Assembly (NCBI GenBank): GCA_017506865.1
Contig: JAFCMP010000279.1
Span: 186,001-250,000 of the forward strand
Reading direction: 5' to 3'
DNA length: 64,000 nt
Source of the DNA: Tribonema minus
Lineage: Eukaryota; Sar; Xanthophyceae; Tribonematales; Tribonemataceae
Part shown: positions 15,201 through 22,710 of the stretch, piece after piece
Position numbering within the stretch: the stretch's first letter is position 1
Layout: the number at the start of each line of letters is the position of its first letter
The notes under the pieces: model-generated
Database searches by the model: none
Told to the model about the DNA's origin: nothing
The model's input: only the letters and a program-made list of their open reading frames with translations
Program-made: the position numbers and the translations under genes

Positions 15201-15855
15201 AATGTAGTATGGAGATGAGACTACACACACACTCTAGCGCGCGCCAGACTTGATACACCCTCATACTGACGTGGCCTGCATCATGTGATTCGCAACTCAA
15301 AGCTCATCAGCACCATTGCATGCCAGCCTGAGCTCAAACCAGTTCTCTTCAGGTCAAAATATCCAAATGAATGCGCGAAAACAATAGCTAACATACATGT
15401 CGTCACGGTAGCAATTTACCAATGCCGAATCTGGCGCATACGTAGCACCATCCATGGCTTCTGCTTAACATTCACTGCGAACATGCCAACATCCCTTAGC
15501 GTACTTCACATTCAAAAGCACATGCAACTTCGACCACAGTGATTGTGCACTTTACCGGCGCAAGATGTCATACAACAGCAGCTGCGTGCTCAGTCATCTG
15601 CTTTGGGCACAAGTATTAGCATGCACATGTTTCCGCCGCGCAATCTCTACTAATGATGTGTTGCACCAGATGACTTACATCGCCGGGTTCAAAGTCGCCG
15701 TACTGCCTAGCCACCCAGAGTCCATCAGGCTCTCCCGCCCTCTGTTGAGACAGCAACGAAGACAGCTTTGGTAGCACCAGCTGCTCCTCATGATACATCT
15801 CCGCAGGAGTATTTGTCGCAAGGATCGCAACTGCGCCACTCCCAGCCATCTTGCT
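48..15855 (-). CDS. Large multi-exon EF-hand / coiled-coil / LRR protein (gene-level entry)
   Basis: Minus-strand gene assembled from exons bounded by splice signals. Reading from high to low coordinate: unassigned exons (15.8-11.1 kb), EF-hand-type exons (10.67, 9.6, 8.97 kb), lysine/arginine/glutamate-rich helical exons (8.0-4.3 kb), then leucine-rich repeats (4.3 kb to the window edge). Reading phases match from the 11.2-kb exon through to the 1.7-kb exon, which strongly supports one transcript over that part; the higher exons may belong to it or to a neighbour. EF-hands bind calcium and LRRs bind proteins, so a calcium-responsive scaffold is a reasonable inference. The gene continues past position 1. 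At least one small LRR exon must be missing between 241 and 1711, because the flanking phases do not fit. The true 5' start was not identified. Confidence 0.7.
241..1711. other. Intronic stretch
   Basis: No supported exon seen, although phase mismatch implies one short LRR exon is hidden here. It contains the short LINE fragment at 346-525; the rest looks like unique intron sequence. Confidence 0.5.
346..525 (-). mobile_element. 5'-truncated non-LTR retrotransposon fragment
   Basis: About 180 bp nearly identical to the 3' end of the larger element at 17288-18766, ending at the same 3' base (minus-strand ...AAGTCCATAC). It includes the last codons of the shared ORF (RELAERVMAYTRGARMLG). Flanked by GTGGTAC at 339-345 and 526-532, a likely 7-bp target duplication. 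A shared 3' end with variable 5' truncation is the hallmark of target-primed reverse transcription. Confidence 0.75.
1712..1886 (-). CDS. LRR exon
   Basis: Encodes LTSLTNLDIQHNRLQQLP and CLEAGGNVLSALPESM, two to three LRRs. Acceptor GCCGCAG, donor CTCAG/GTAAGAG. It begins with one base of a split codon, which matches a GC donor for the preceding exon. Confidence 0.8.
2198..2421 (-). CDS. LRR exon with probable GC donor
   Basis: Encodes IPESIGHLLKLERLELGRN, LTDLPQSIGNLALLRVVSL and LEALPSTIEGWSKCEVLNL. The only donor that keeps phase with the next exon is AG/GCAAGT, the classical GC-AG consensus. The alternative GT four bases downstream breaks the frame. Confidence 0.75.
3529..3666 (-). CDS. 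LRR exon
   Basis: Reads DGFFYHMAALRALDL then CNRLRSLPEEELGYLPSLQ. Acceptor AACAG, donor AAG/GTACAA; 46 codons, phase 0 at both ends. Confidence 0.8.
4272..4520 (-). CDS. Helical exon leading into first LRR
   Basis: Begins NKLAAEEASMKQRNDQ, rich in charged helix formers, and ends with the first LRR piece VVLCDFSHNKLTRLPT before donor GTAAGT. 83 codons, phase 0 at both ends; links the coiled-coil and LRR parts. Confidence 0.8.
5348..5456 (-). CDS. Coiled-coil exon
   Basis: Encodes ADAKAAADRRRERRLMIMK and EQKERSKQRDEQKILQ, a strongly charged helix. Acceptor GTCAG, donor CAG/GTACAT. Phase joins the 6.6-kb exon through a split lysine codon. Confidence 0.75.
6647..6801 (-). CDS. Coiled-coil exon
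   Basis: Encodes AALIEAVEQADADELKEW and RIEGVRQQARFKREEKRKQQ. Acceptor TGCAG, donor CAA/GTGAGC; begins in phase 0 and ends two bases into a codon. Confidence 0.75.
7387..7482 (-). CDS. Helical exon
   Basis: 32 codons, AWLELVDVEAELRLRGLDHA and following; acceptor CTGCAG, donor AACAAG/GTGTGG, phase 0 at both ends. Confidence 0.7.
7866..8021 (-). CDS. Helical exon
   Basis: 52 codons including AAMVLGGSRPKRNDASNADL and LLALYNKMLPSPYGEMAYEH. Acceptor CACAG, donor CAG/GTAAGC, phase 0 at both ends. No domain recognised. Confidence 0.7.
8857..8973 (-). CDS. EF-hand exon with GC donor
   Basis: Contains FLVFDLDGSGSISFQEFKQ: D-x-D-x-S-x-S-I-x-x-x-E is a canonical EF-hand calcium loop. Acceptor GTGCAG. 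No GT lies at the 3' edge; CAG/GCAAGC fits a GC-AG intron and keeps phase 0 with the next exon. Confidence 0.8.
9512..9616 (-). CDS. Degenerate EF-hand exon
   Basis: GLDQLNIVVLESRALRLFQQ followed by CDLQGTGRIGLTEFE, an EF-hand-like loop lacking some acidic ligands. Acceptor CCAG, donor GAG/GTGAAT, 35 codons, phase 0. Confidence 0.75.
10018..10233. repeat. Two tandem 108-bp copies
   Basis: A 108-bp unit beginning near AAATGCCTTCACCAG occurs twice head to tail, with about one mismatch. It sits inside an intron of the LRR/EF-hand gene. Confidence 0.85.
10626..10670 (-). CDS. Short EF-hand exon
   Basis: 15 codons, RKSQDEDISFEEFKE, the second half of an EF-hand loop and its exiting helix. Acceptor TTGCAG, donor GAG/GTAATG, phase 0. 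The first half of the loop must come from the preceding exon. Confidence 0.65.
10858..10921 (-). CDS. Possible exon
   Basis: Minus-strand reading RNTMGFPIHPTYIEQLALA looks protein-like and has acceptor-like TTGCAAG upstream, but the donor and phase do not settle cleanly. Confidence 0.3.
11089..11214 (-). CDS. Exon, unassigned
   Basis: 42 codons, DRVQRFDATKTDTAPATKKS and onward to MAWQAL. Acceptor CCACAG, donor TTG/GTAAGG, phase 0 at both ends, compatible with the exons below it. Confidence 0.65.
11460..11633 (-). CDS. Exon, unassigned
   Basis: Reads SHMRASISAHTQGAMSPL and VQRRPSTQQMKFRDRSDG with acceptor CTGCAG and donor GTAAGAAC. Its phase does not join the 11.1-kb exon directly, so another exon or a different gene boundary is possible. 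Confidence 0.5.
11960..12064 (-). CDS. Probable exon, unassigned
   Basis: Reads GWYMDGGTIYLKKRGFWAHD after acceptor TTCCAG. The donor is uncertain and the phase does not join the neighbour without a further exon. Confidence 0.45.
12191..12359 (-). CDS. Exon, unassigned
   Basis: Reads LLHVPSASEYCGAVIVKRAQ to ALGMQDDK; acceptor GCTCAG, donor AAG/GTGAGC. Its one-base start completes a serine codon begun in the 12.9-kb exon. Confidence 0.6.
12929..13057 (-). CDS. Exon, unassigned
   Basis: Reads YLTKKKPKARMADLEETGF and LLLMDSSSDGSICQAPAYG. Acceptor ACACAG, donor GTAGGC, phase joins the 12.2-kb exon. Confidence 0.6.
13266..13462. repeat. Imperfect ~98-bp tandem duplication
   Basis: Two near-identical stretches starting CTATCACACAACTTCAAC, with a small deletion and a few mismatches, within an intron. 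Confidence 0.7.
14012..14340 (-). CDS. Long exon, low complexity
   Basis: About 109 codons: LRKLRAATATRGNTPAQAG, then VRQLRSMLKLSFVNLALQS, then a serine/alanine/glycine-rich stretch ending EQWAPKLYW. Acceptor CTGCACAG, donor CTG/GTGAGAG. No family recognised. Confidence 0.6.
15679..15855 (-). CDS. Upstream exon
   Basis: Reads ISKMAGSGAVAILATNTPAE, then LPKLSSLLSQQRAGEPDGLW and ending DFEPGD before a strong GTAAGT donor. Acceptor position is approximate. Highest-coordinate exon I can support. Confidence 0.5.
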
Positions 15856-17273
15856 GATCACTTCCTCTTGAGGCGCAACGCAGGTGAAGAGGCCTTGTGC
15901 ATATGCGGCAAGTGCACGACGCCACTACAGCTGGCGCTTTGCAGCTTCCTCAGCGATGCCCACGCCTGCATATACTTCTATGCGCCAGGTGTTACTGGTC
16001 ACCCATGATTGGCGCTTTTGCAGGTAGGTCTGCTACGACTACGTTGGAATCAGATGCTGCCTTCAATACCGGTAGTGTCCTGCTAGCAATGCCGTGTTAC
16101 GCTGAAGGTGAGACTCTCCAAGCAAACTTCTTTTGAAAATTGAGCCGGACGGTTTCGCCTGATGAAACTGATGGAACAGAGGAAGAGCAAGAGACAGAGA
16201 GAAAGAGAGAGGAGTGGAGGAAAGAGAGAGGAGGGGAGAAGAGAAGAGAAGGGCGCTGCACGCAGCACATATCTACCCTGTCAGATAGAGATACGGGGCC
16301 AAAACTGCAAGAGCAAAGCAGATCTGCCAACTGCCCAGGGTCAGGTGCAGCCTGTTGAGAGTGCAGGCGATGGTGTAAACGTTGGTGGTGGGAGGTGCGC
16401 TGCACTCGATGTCTCAATGGCCTCAGGTGCTCTTGATTGCTCTCAAACCTTCGGAAGCAGAAATTGTGGAACCCGTCCGCGCAAATAATGGTTTGCGCCA
16501 GGCAATGCCCAACGGGCATCTCAAAGTGCTGGCAGGCATACTCACCGATGCAGAAATACCTCGCAGTTTTTTCTTGCAACGTTTTTGCAACTTCGAAAGG
16601 GATCAGGTGCTCTTAGCTGCTTTCATAGCTTCAGGCGAACAGGTCAACAGCAGAAGCGCTGCGTCCGTTCAGACACAAACGTGACAGGAACGCTGCAACA
16701 ATTGCAATATTGCTGATTCACTTTTCTTTCTGGTCAGGGCATGATTGAGGACATTACGGCGCCCACCTCTTAGGGTGTCTGCGTAGGCTGACTGGAACGT
16801 TCAACAGCATGTGATCTATGCATAAATATTTCATTTGTGGTGCCTTCCATTGTGCACCTTTTGTGCTTCTACTCATACCTTGCTGCATCAAGGCATCATT
16901 TCCACTTCATTTCACAACTCCTTGTAATATTTTTCGTTCTCACAATGAGGTAGTATGCTTATTTTACATGATTTCACAATGTCATAGAAGTATGTGGGAT
17001 GCTCTGCACTTGCACCATTATTTCATGATGCCATATGTGGGATGCGTTGCACTTGCACCACAGTGTACATGGTCTTGTGCCGTCAACGCATTCACGACTT
17101 CCTTGCTTACAAGCTGCACAGCATCTGAAGCTCCTATTGGTGTGCTGATGGCCTCATATTGTCTGGACTTCCTGTTGTCATATTCTCATATAGGGCGAAA
17201 TAGCGCAATGTGATCATGTACCTATTATATTTTAAAAGTAAAGTAAAGCTCGTTATTTGGCTCATGAATTTGT
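15856..17273. other. Stretch without supported genes
   Basis: No splice-bounded coding stretch recognised. It includes the GA-rich tract at 16175-16256. The 5' end and promoter of the minus-strand gene may lie here. Confidence 0.4.
16175..16256. repeat. Homopurine (GA)-rich tract
   Basis: Roughly 80 bp almost entirely A and G on the plus strand (GAGGAAGAGCAAGAGACAGA and onward), a low-complexity tract able in principle to form triplex DNA. Confidence 0.8.
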
Positions 17274-17365
17274 GTGGACCTTGGTACGTATGGACTTGTA
17301 TTTATAAAGGCCCAAGGGAGGCCGGGTTGCCTATGCAATCGAAAAGCTTGCGTCAACGCAGCAGC

Positions 17366-17914
17366 CTAGTCTGCGCTGTGCCCTAGGAGCTTGGATACTG
17401 GCGCTGCAACACAGCCCAGCATTCGCGCTCCGCGTGTGTACGCCATGACGCGCTCCGCCAACTCCCGCGCCAGCGATATGCTCAGCTCAATGATGATCTG
17501 ACGCTTAGCTAACCCGGCCTTGCGAAACATATCTGCCTCCCTCCCCCCTGAGCACAGTGCTGAGTGCATTGCCAACTCCTTGACAAAAAGGCTTGTCTGC
17601 TTGCCCAGCCGTCCGTACGACTCCTGCACGAATGGCACAAAAGCCCAAGATGACGTCAAGGTGCCGGTGTGGTGCTTGACCTTCGCGTCCTCTCCCACCC
17701 CAGCAGCATAGCCGTCCGTGTTCGAGGCATTTGTTTTGCCTGTCAGGTACGAGCTCGCTGTGGGCGCGCGCACACTTGCCAATGTGTCTAGCACTAGTCC
17801 CTTGTTACGGTATGCACTGCTAAAGTGCAGACACCCTGGGTCAATTGACTGTGTCCGCCCGATACCCCGGTACCTTGAAGACGCTAGCGTCCTCATTGCG
17901 GACAATAGAGACAT
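17366..17914 (-). pseudogene. LINE ORF, C-terminal part
   Basis: 182-codon ORF with FVPFVQESYGRLGKQ and LAKRQIIIELSISLARELAE, the conserved tail downstream of the RT domain in this family. It continues from the upstream ORF at 17924-18766 after a frame change, so the copy is non-functional as well as truncated. Confidence 0.6.
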
Positions 17915-17923
17915 GGTGCTGTC

Positions 17924-18766
17924 TCAAGATGCGCTGCAGGCACCGCTTTTGGGCAGTGTGTGCCGCGTTGTGCCCCCGTATGTGCTGGCTGGGGCAGCTG
18001 ATCGCATGCGTGGAGGTGGGCTCACGTCACTGCACCACCATGGGCACACCTCGCCCTGTATGCCCCACTCGTCTATGAAGATCGCAACCAAAATCATCGT
18101 GGCTGCTGCCATACTGGACATGGGCGCCGCACCCGGGCGGTCATTGGCAGTGGGTGGCACGCTCATCCACGCCATAGCCCCGGACGCACGCTGGCTGCGC
18201 AGCTGCGCCATGACCCGCGCGCTAGCCTGTTGGCGGCGGCGGCTGGTGTCGCGCGAGTCACCAGTAGGTGCAGCCTGAGTCGGCTTGCCCACGGCACCAG
18301 CCGCGGCAGCCTCTAGGTCCTTTACCAGGCAATCCTCGTATTGACGTCGAAGAACATTTGAAAGGCCGGCCTGTAGTCCGTGCGTGAAGTGACCGCGCCG
18401 GCGGCGGGGCACTACCTTCCTGCAGATCTCGTCAGCATAGGCCTCCCAGTCGTCGTTGTCGTCCTCCTGCCCGCCGCTGCAGTTGCTTTCTTCCGAGCTA
18501 GTTTGTGTTTTAGCGGGCGTGGAAGAGGCAGCCGCGGCAGCGGTTTGAGGGCCAGGTACGGTCGCCGCCGCAGCGGCCGCCTCGGCACCAGGCGCAATGC
18601 CGTGGGTGTGTGGGACTGGCTCAGTGGTTACCGTCTCCGTGACGGCAGTTGCGGCGTAGATCGCTTGCACCGCAGTGGGGAGCGTCGACGCTGCGGCCGT
18701 CGTATCTGCTGCCCACCGTAGCAACGATGCTGGGAGCTGCTCGGCCACAGCGGTGCGTGATTTTTC
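17924..18766 (-). pseudogene. LINE ORF, middle part
   Basis: Alanine-rich N-terminal portion, an acidic stretch (GGQEDDNDDWEAYADEIC), then QAGLSNVLRRQYEDCLVKDL and the zinc-ribbon-like GEVCPWWC. The open frame extends past the target duplication only by chance. Confidence 0.55.
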
Positions 18767-20194
18767 GTGGACCTTGGTACTGTCTGAGTCTTGTCTGTAG
18801 ATGGCTTCGTGAGTGTTTGCACTACAGGGAAGGAAACGAATCAAAAGATTGTAGAGCTCTAGAAGTATGCTGTAGATATCCCAGCAAGGGAAGCATGAAA
18901 GAGCTCAAGGGCATTCGTGTTGTCCACATTGTGCGGCCATAGGGTTTCCGCCCCTCGAGATGAAGCCAATCAAGTACTGACATTTGAAATGAGTTTGAGA
19001 AGCAGCGAAAGCATCAAGACTAAAAGCCAATTTAAATACTTCGAAGTATCAAGGTTTGAAAAAACTTGTGCACCGTTTGCACTCCGAAGGAGTTCACAAG
19101 TACTTTTATGCAGAAGACTGCAGCAGACCCCGAGCGTTGCTGCCGCGACCAAGAGGCCGCCAAAAGTACCCCACTATTCTGGTCATTATGATCAGAATTG
19201 CTACAAACTTGCCACTTTGGCAATCGTGTCATTCGGCAGCATCGGGGAGCAGCGGAAGCTGCTGTGGCGACGGAGTATGCCAGCAGAATATCAGTGCCCA
19301 GAGGAGCGCGCCCTAAAGCTCTTAAGGGCATCGTCCTGGCGCGCTTGCACTCGGCACTGTCGGCAGCGCTCCACATGGCGTACTCTGGCCGTGTCATGAC
19401 GCACATGGCAGAATCCAGGGGGGGGGGGACACATGGAGGAGGACGTAGGGGAGGGTCCCGAGATGCCATTTGGCGGCGGCGGCGTTTGAGCGGTTGTCGT
19501 TGAGACACTTTCAGAAGTCACACGACATGTAGATTCCGTACAGCAGCATCAAGTTACCATCATCTGGGCTTTTGCGCGCCCTGAGCGAGAGTTGATGATA
19601 AGTACTTTTATTTGATTTCGCCTGGGGGCGAAGAAGTGTGCCACCAGCACCACATGTCCCAAGGGGCATCCCTTTGAGAGCTACAGTATATCTTAAATGT
19701 CATGGGTGCAGCTGACATAACTCGAATACATTCATAGACTTTTACCTCCATTTTTGGCACTCTTTGCTCATGGTAATCATGAGTCAAAGCATACTTGGGT
19801 GTTGAGAACTAAGCGTCTCTGAAAGAGTACCTGAACTCTTGCACATTTCACTGCTTAAAAAAGAAGGTAGAACTAGTGTGCTCATGAACTCTTTTATTGT
19901 TGCAACGGAAGTAGAATTGAGTACTCTTGTGAACTCTCAACTTGCGCAGCAGTACTCAAATGTTCCTGGTACTAAGCACATATGCTACATGTACACTGAC
20001 ACTGATTATGCAAACATACACTGCACATAATTTTTTTGAGGTTCGACGACGGCTTGTTATGTAATGTTGATATTGCGTTTAAGCAGTGTCTTCCTGTTTG
20101 CCGTACATGAAATGTTATTGCAGAGACAGTTGACACTGTTAGTGAACATACAGCAGATGTTCGCGCGCCGACAAGACCACAAAACATAGGCAAG

Positions 20195-20230
20195 CCCCCC
20201 CCCCCCCCTCACCCCCAGTACCCCCCCCTT
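20195..20230. repeat. Poly-C runs (G-quadruplex potential on minus strand)
   Basis: Three runs of five or more C within 40 bp give closely spaced G-runs on the minus strand. Confidence 0.7.
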
Positions 20231-21643
20231 ACTACCATCACCTGGTCTCTTGGTGGCACTCAGCTGGTATGTTGAGTACTCAGGCCCCCACACCGCGACA
20301 AGGTGAGACCATTGCAGAGGAGAAAGTGTGTACCGCCAAGACAAGCTCACGCATGGGACTTAAGGGCAGCCCCGGAAAGGAGGGGAGGGCGGACTCCCCA
20401 GCCCCCCTGAAGAAGAGGCAACACGTAAATGTGGCGCCTCCCTGCGCATTCTGTGTCCCTTAAAGAATGCGCCAACTGCCTTCACGCTTGAGGAACGAGC
20501 TAGAGGTCACCGCGTATACTCCATGCACTGCCTAGTAGCAAATACACAGCAGAAAGAGGAAGCTGGCGGTCCTCCCCTTCCTGCTCTGTAGCCGGGCTGG
20601 ACAAGGCACCTGCTGGTGCCTGGCCACTTAAGTCCATCATCATGCGTGAGCCTTGTGACTGCGGCACACGTTTTTGTGTAGCAGTGAGGATTGGAGCCAT
20701 AAACTCTGCACTGCCACACTTACCACCCAGGCCAAAGCACCTCTGGGAGAAGTGCCATGGTCCCTCTGGGCAGACTTCGCCTTTTGGCATGACATCAGTC
20801 AGATGCCACACGAGCTGTCCAGGCCAAAGCACCCTCGAAAACGAGCATGTCCATGGTACCTCTGAGCAGCTCTTTTACACATTTAGTGCCAGTGAGACGG
20901 CGGCGCCTACACAGCACGCCTGACAGGAGGGCTTACGTCCATTTAAATGGCGCCTCCCCGGAATGCCGCGCAGGTCGCCGCTGTCTCGTGTGCTGTGCCA
21001 ATGCGGAGGAGGTCGGTCCTGCACACACACGCCTCGCCGCCCCCGGCACCAGGCAGACAAGGCAGCGGGCCCGTTGTCGCCGCGAGGAAATAAGCCACCC
21101 GCAACGCCATGGACCCGGGCTCCGGCTCGTGACTTCCCTGGCTTAAAAAGTCTCGAATGGCTAGCTGTCCATGCTGAAGCAGAGCTCCTGGCTGAGATGA
21201 TGCCAGATGCCTTCCTTCCGCATGTGCCTGCGAATGCGTTCCACAGACACAGCTGCTGAAATCCTCCAGGGTCTCGACTGCTGAGAACCCTCCTTTGCTT
21301 TCACGATAAGAGTGCCTGCTCATCCCCTGGCTGCATTGGAGCGACCTAGACTGGAAGCCCTTACACCTGGGAGGGCGCTCTCATTGAGCCTCTCAATGTA
21401 CAACCTCATGCATGTGGCAGGCCTACTCGAGGACTCACCACCTTGACTCAACGCTTCACCAAGTCACTGCCCCGAATAAAAAACTTTTACAGCACTTTGA
21501 GGCGCCCTGGGCTCTGTACTGCTCATTGTAGAAACATGAAGCGTCTGTTCTCACGCGCAAAGGTGAGCTGAGAGTGGTAATTCTTTTCTGCGAACGCCTG
21601 TGTGTGTCTCATATTCAAGATCGCACAACTTCAAGCTCTGGGG

Positions 21644-21650
21644 TGTGTCT

Positions 21651-21724
<74 letters not shown>
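21644..21724. repeat. (TG)n microsatellite
   Basis: About 80 bp of near-perfect TG dinucleotide repeats. ORFs made of Cys-Val or His-Thr repeats across it are artefacts. Confidence 0.95.
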
Positions 21725-21727
<3 letters not shown>

Positions 21728-22575
21728 TGTTGTGTGCGTGTGCATGTGTGTATTTTGTTGTTGCTGTTGCCCTTCTGGTCTCAGCCGGTCGTTGTCGTTG
21801 GATTCTGCTACGGCTTGTACTCGCTTGCGCTTCATATGGGGTGCTGAATACGGTGCTGACAGCGCCCACCTGCTCTCACGGGCGCGTGCAGGAGGGCGAT
21901 GCGGAGGCAGACACGGAACCGAACAAGGGACGGTGTCGTGTCCGGGGGGGGGGGTGATGCAGGAGCGGGTGGAGCGGCTGGTGCTGCCTCAGGAGCAGGC
22001 GCCCCCTTGCGCGTGCAGGCACGCGATGATGATGTGTTTTTCGTGAAGAGAAGAAATTGAAAACGGCCTTTTGCTTTTGCGCAGGTGATGGCAGCTCGTG
22101 CTGCAAAGTATCGGCAGCACTGCAGCATGTGGTTTCACCGCTGGCACCTGCTCGCTTTCCCTGACGTCCCTGGGGCAGCACATTTGCCACCTACTGTAGT
22201 GTGTGAGGATTCCGTAGGCACTCTTCTCAACGCATTCTACCTGTATGACACTTGTATGTTTGTACACTCCAGATCAGTCCTGTACAGCATTGTGAGTGTC
22301 AGCGTATGCTTTTGGTGTCTCTAGACCTATCTCAGCTCCAGTCGGTATTGTGGCAAGCTGGCGGTAGTCAAATCATTGAGGGCGGTCCTTGCATGAGAGA
22401 CTGTTGCATAACTTTGTCCCACCTTGTGAGTCAGCAGAGTTGAGTCAACATGTGACTATTGCAGAGTGCTTCTCCTCAGATGTTGGTGACTCAAGAACGG
22501 GTGTTGTGCATGCGCATTGGCCAGTGTGTTAGCCCTACTTGATTGCTTACAAAAGCTTAAAATATTTGTGTGCAG

Positions 22576-22710
22576 GATCCTTTGGCTGCTGCTGGCTCCC
22601 CGCCTCCCATCCCTGCGAAGCCTGCTGATGGGGACGCTGGTGCTGCAGGGGGGGGGGGTGGTGCTGGTTTTGCAGTGGGGGGCGGAGGTGCCGTCATGGG
22701 TGCACCACAG
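22576..22710 (+). CDS. Repeated exon, copy 1
   Basis: 135 nt between TGTGCAG and GTGCAC. Encodes DPLAAAGSPPPIPA followed by a glycine/alanine-rich tail ending GAPQ. The most diverged of the four copies. Confidence 0.6.

Larger units (their letters stand above)
17288..18766 (-). mobile_element. 5'-truncated non-LTR (LINE-type) retrotransposon
   Basis: About 1.48 kb flanked by the 14-bp duplication GTGGACCTTGGTAC at 17274-17287 and 18767-18780. Minus-strand ORFs encode the region that follows the reverse transcriptase in many algal and protist retroelements: an AQLRSQRASGAMAWMSVPP stretch, a cysteine-rich VCPWWC segment followed by ASTYGGTTRH, then FVPFVQESYGRLGKQ and ARMLGC near the C-terminus. 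The catalytic YADD part is absent, consistent with 5' truncation. Assignment to LINEs rests on the shared 3' end with the copy at 346-525, different 5' ends and target duplications of different length. No poly(A) tail is seen. Confidence 0.75.
18781..22215. other. Stretch without supported genes
   Basis: No convincing exon or RNA gene. It contains G/C homopolymer runs near 19420 and 20195-20230 and the TG microsatellite at 21644-21724. Longest open frames are short and compositionally biased. Confidence 0.4.

Noticed and set aside
21574-22046. Cys-Val and His-Thr repeat ORFs across the TG tract
   Set aside because: Translation of a dinucleotide microsatellite in several frames; no coding signal outside it.
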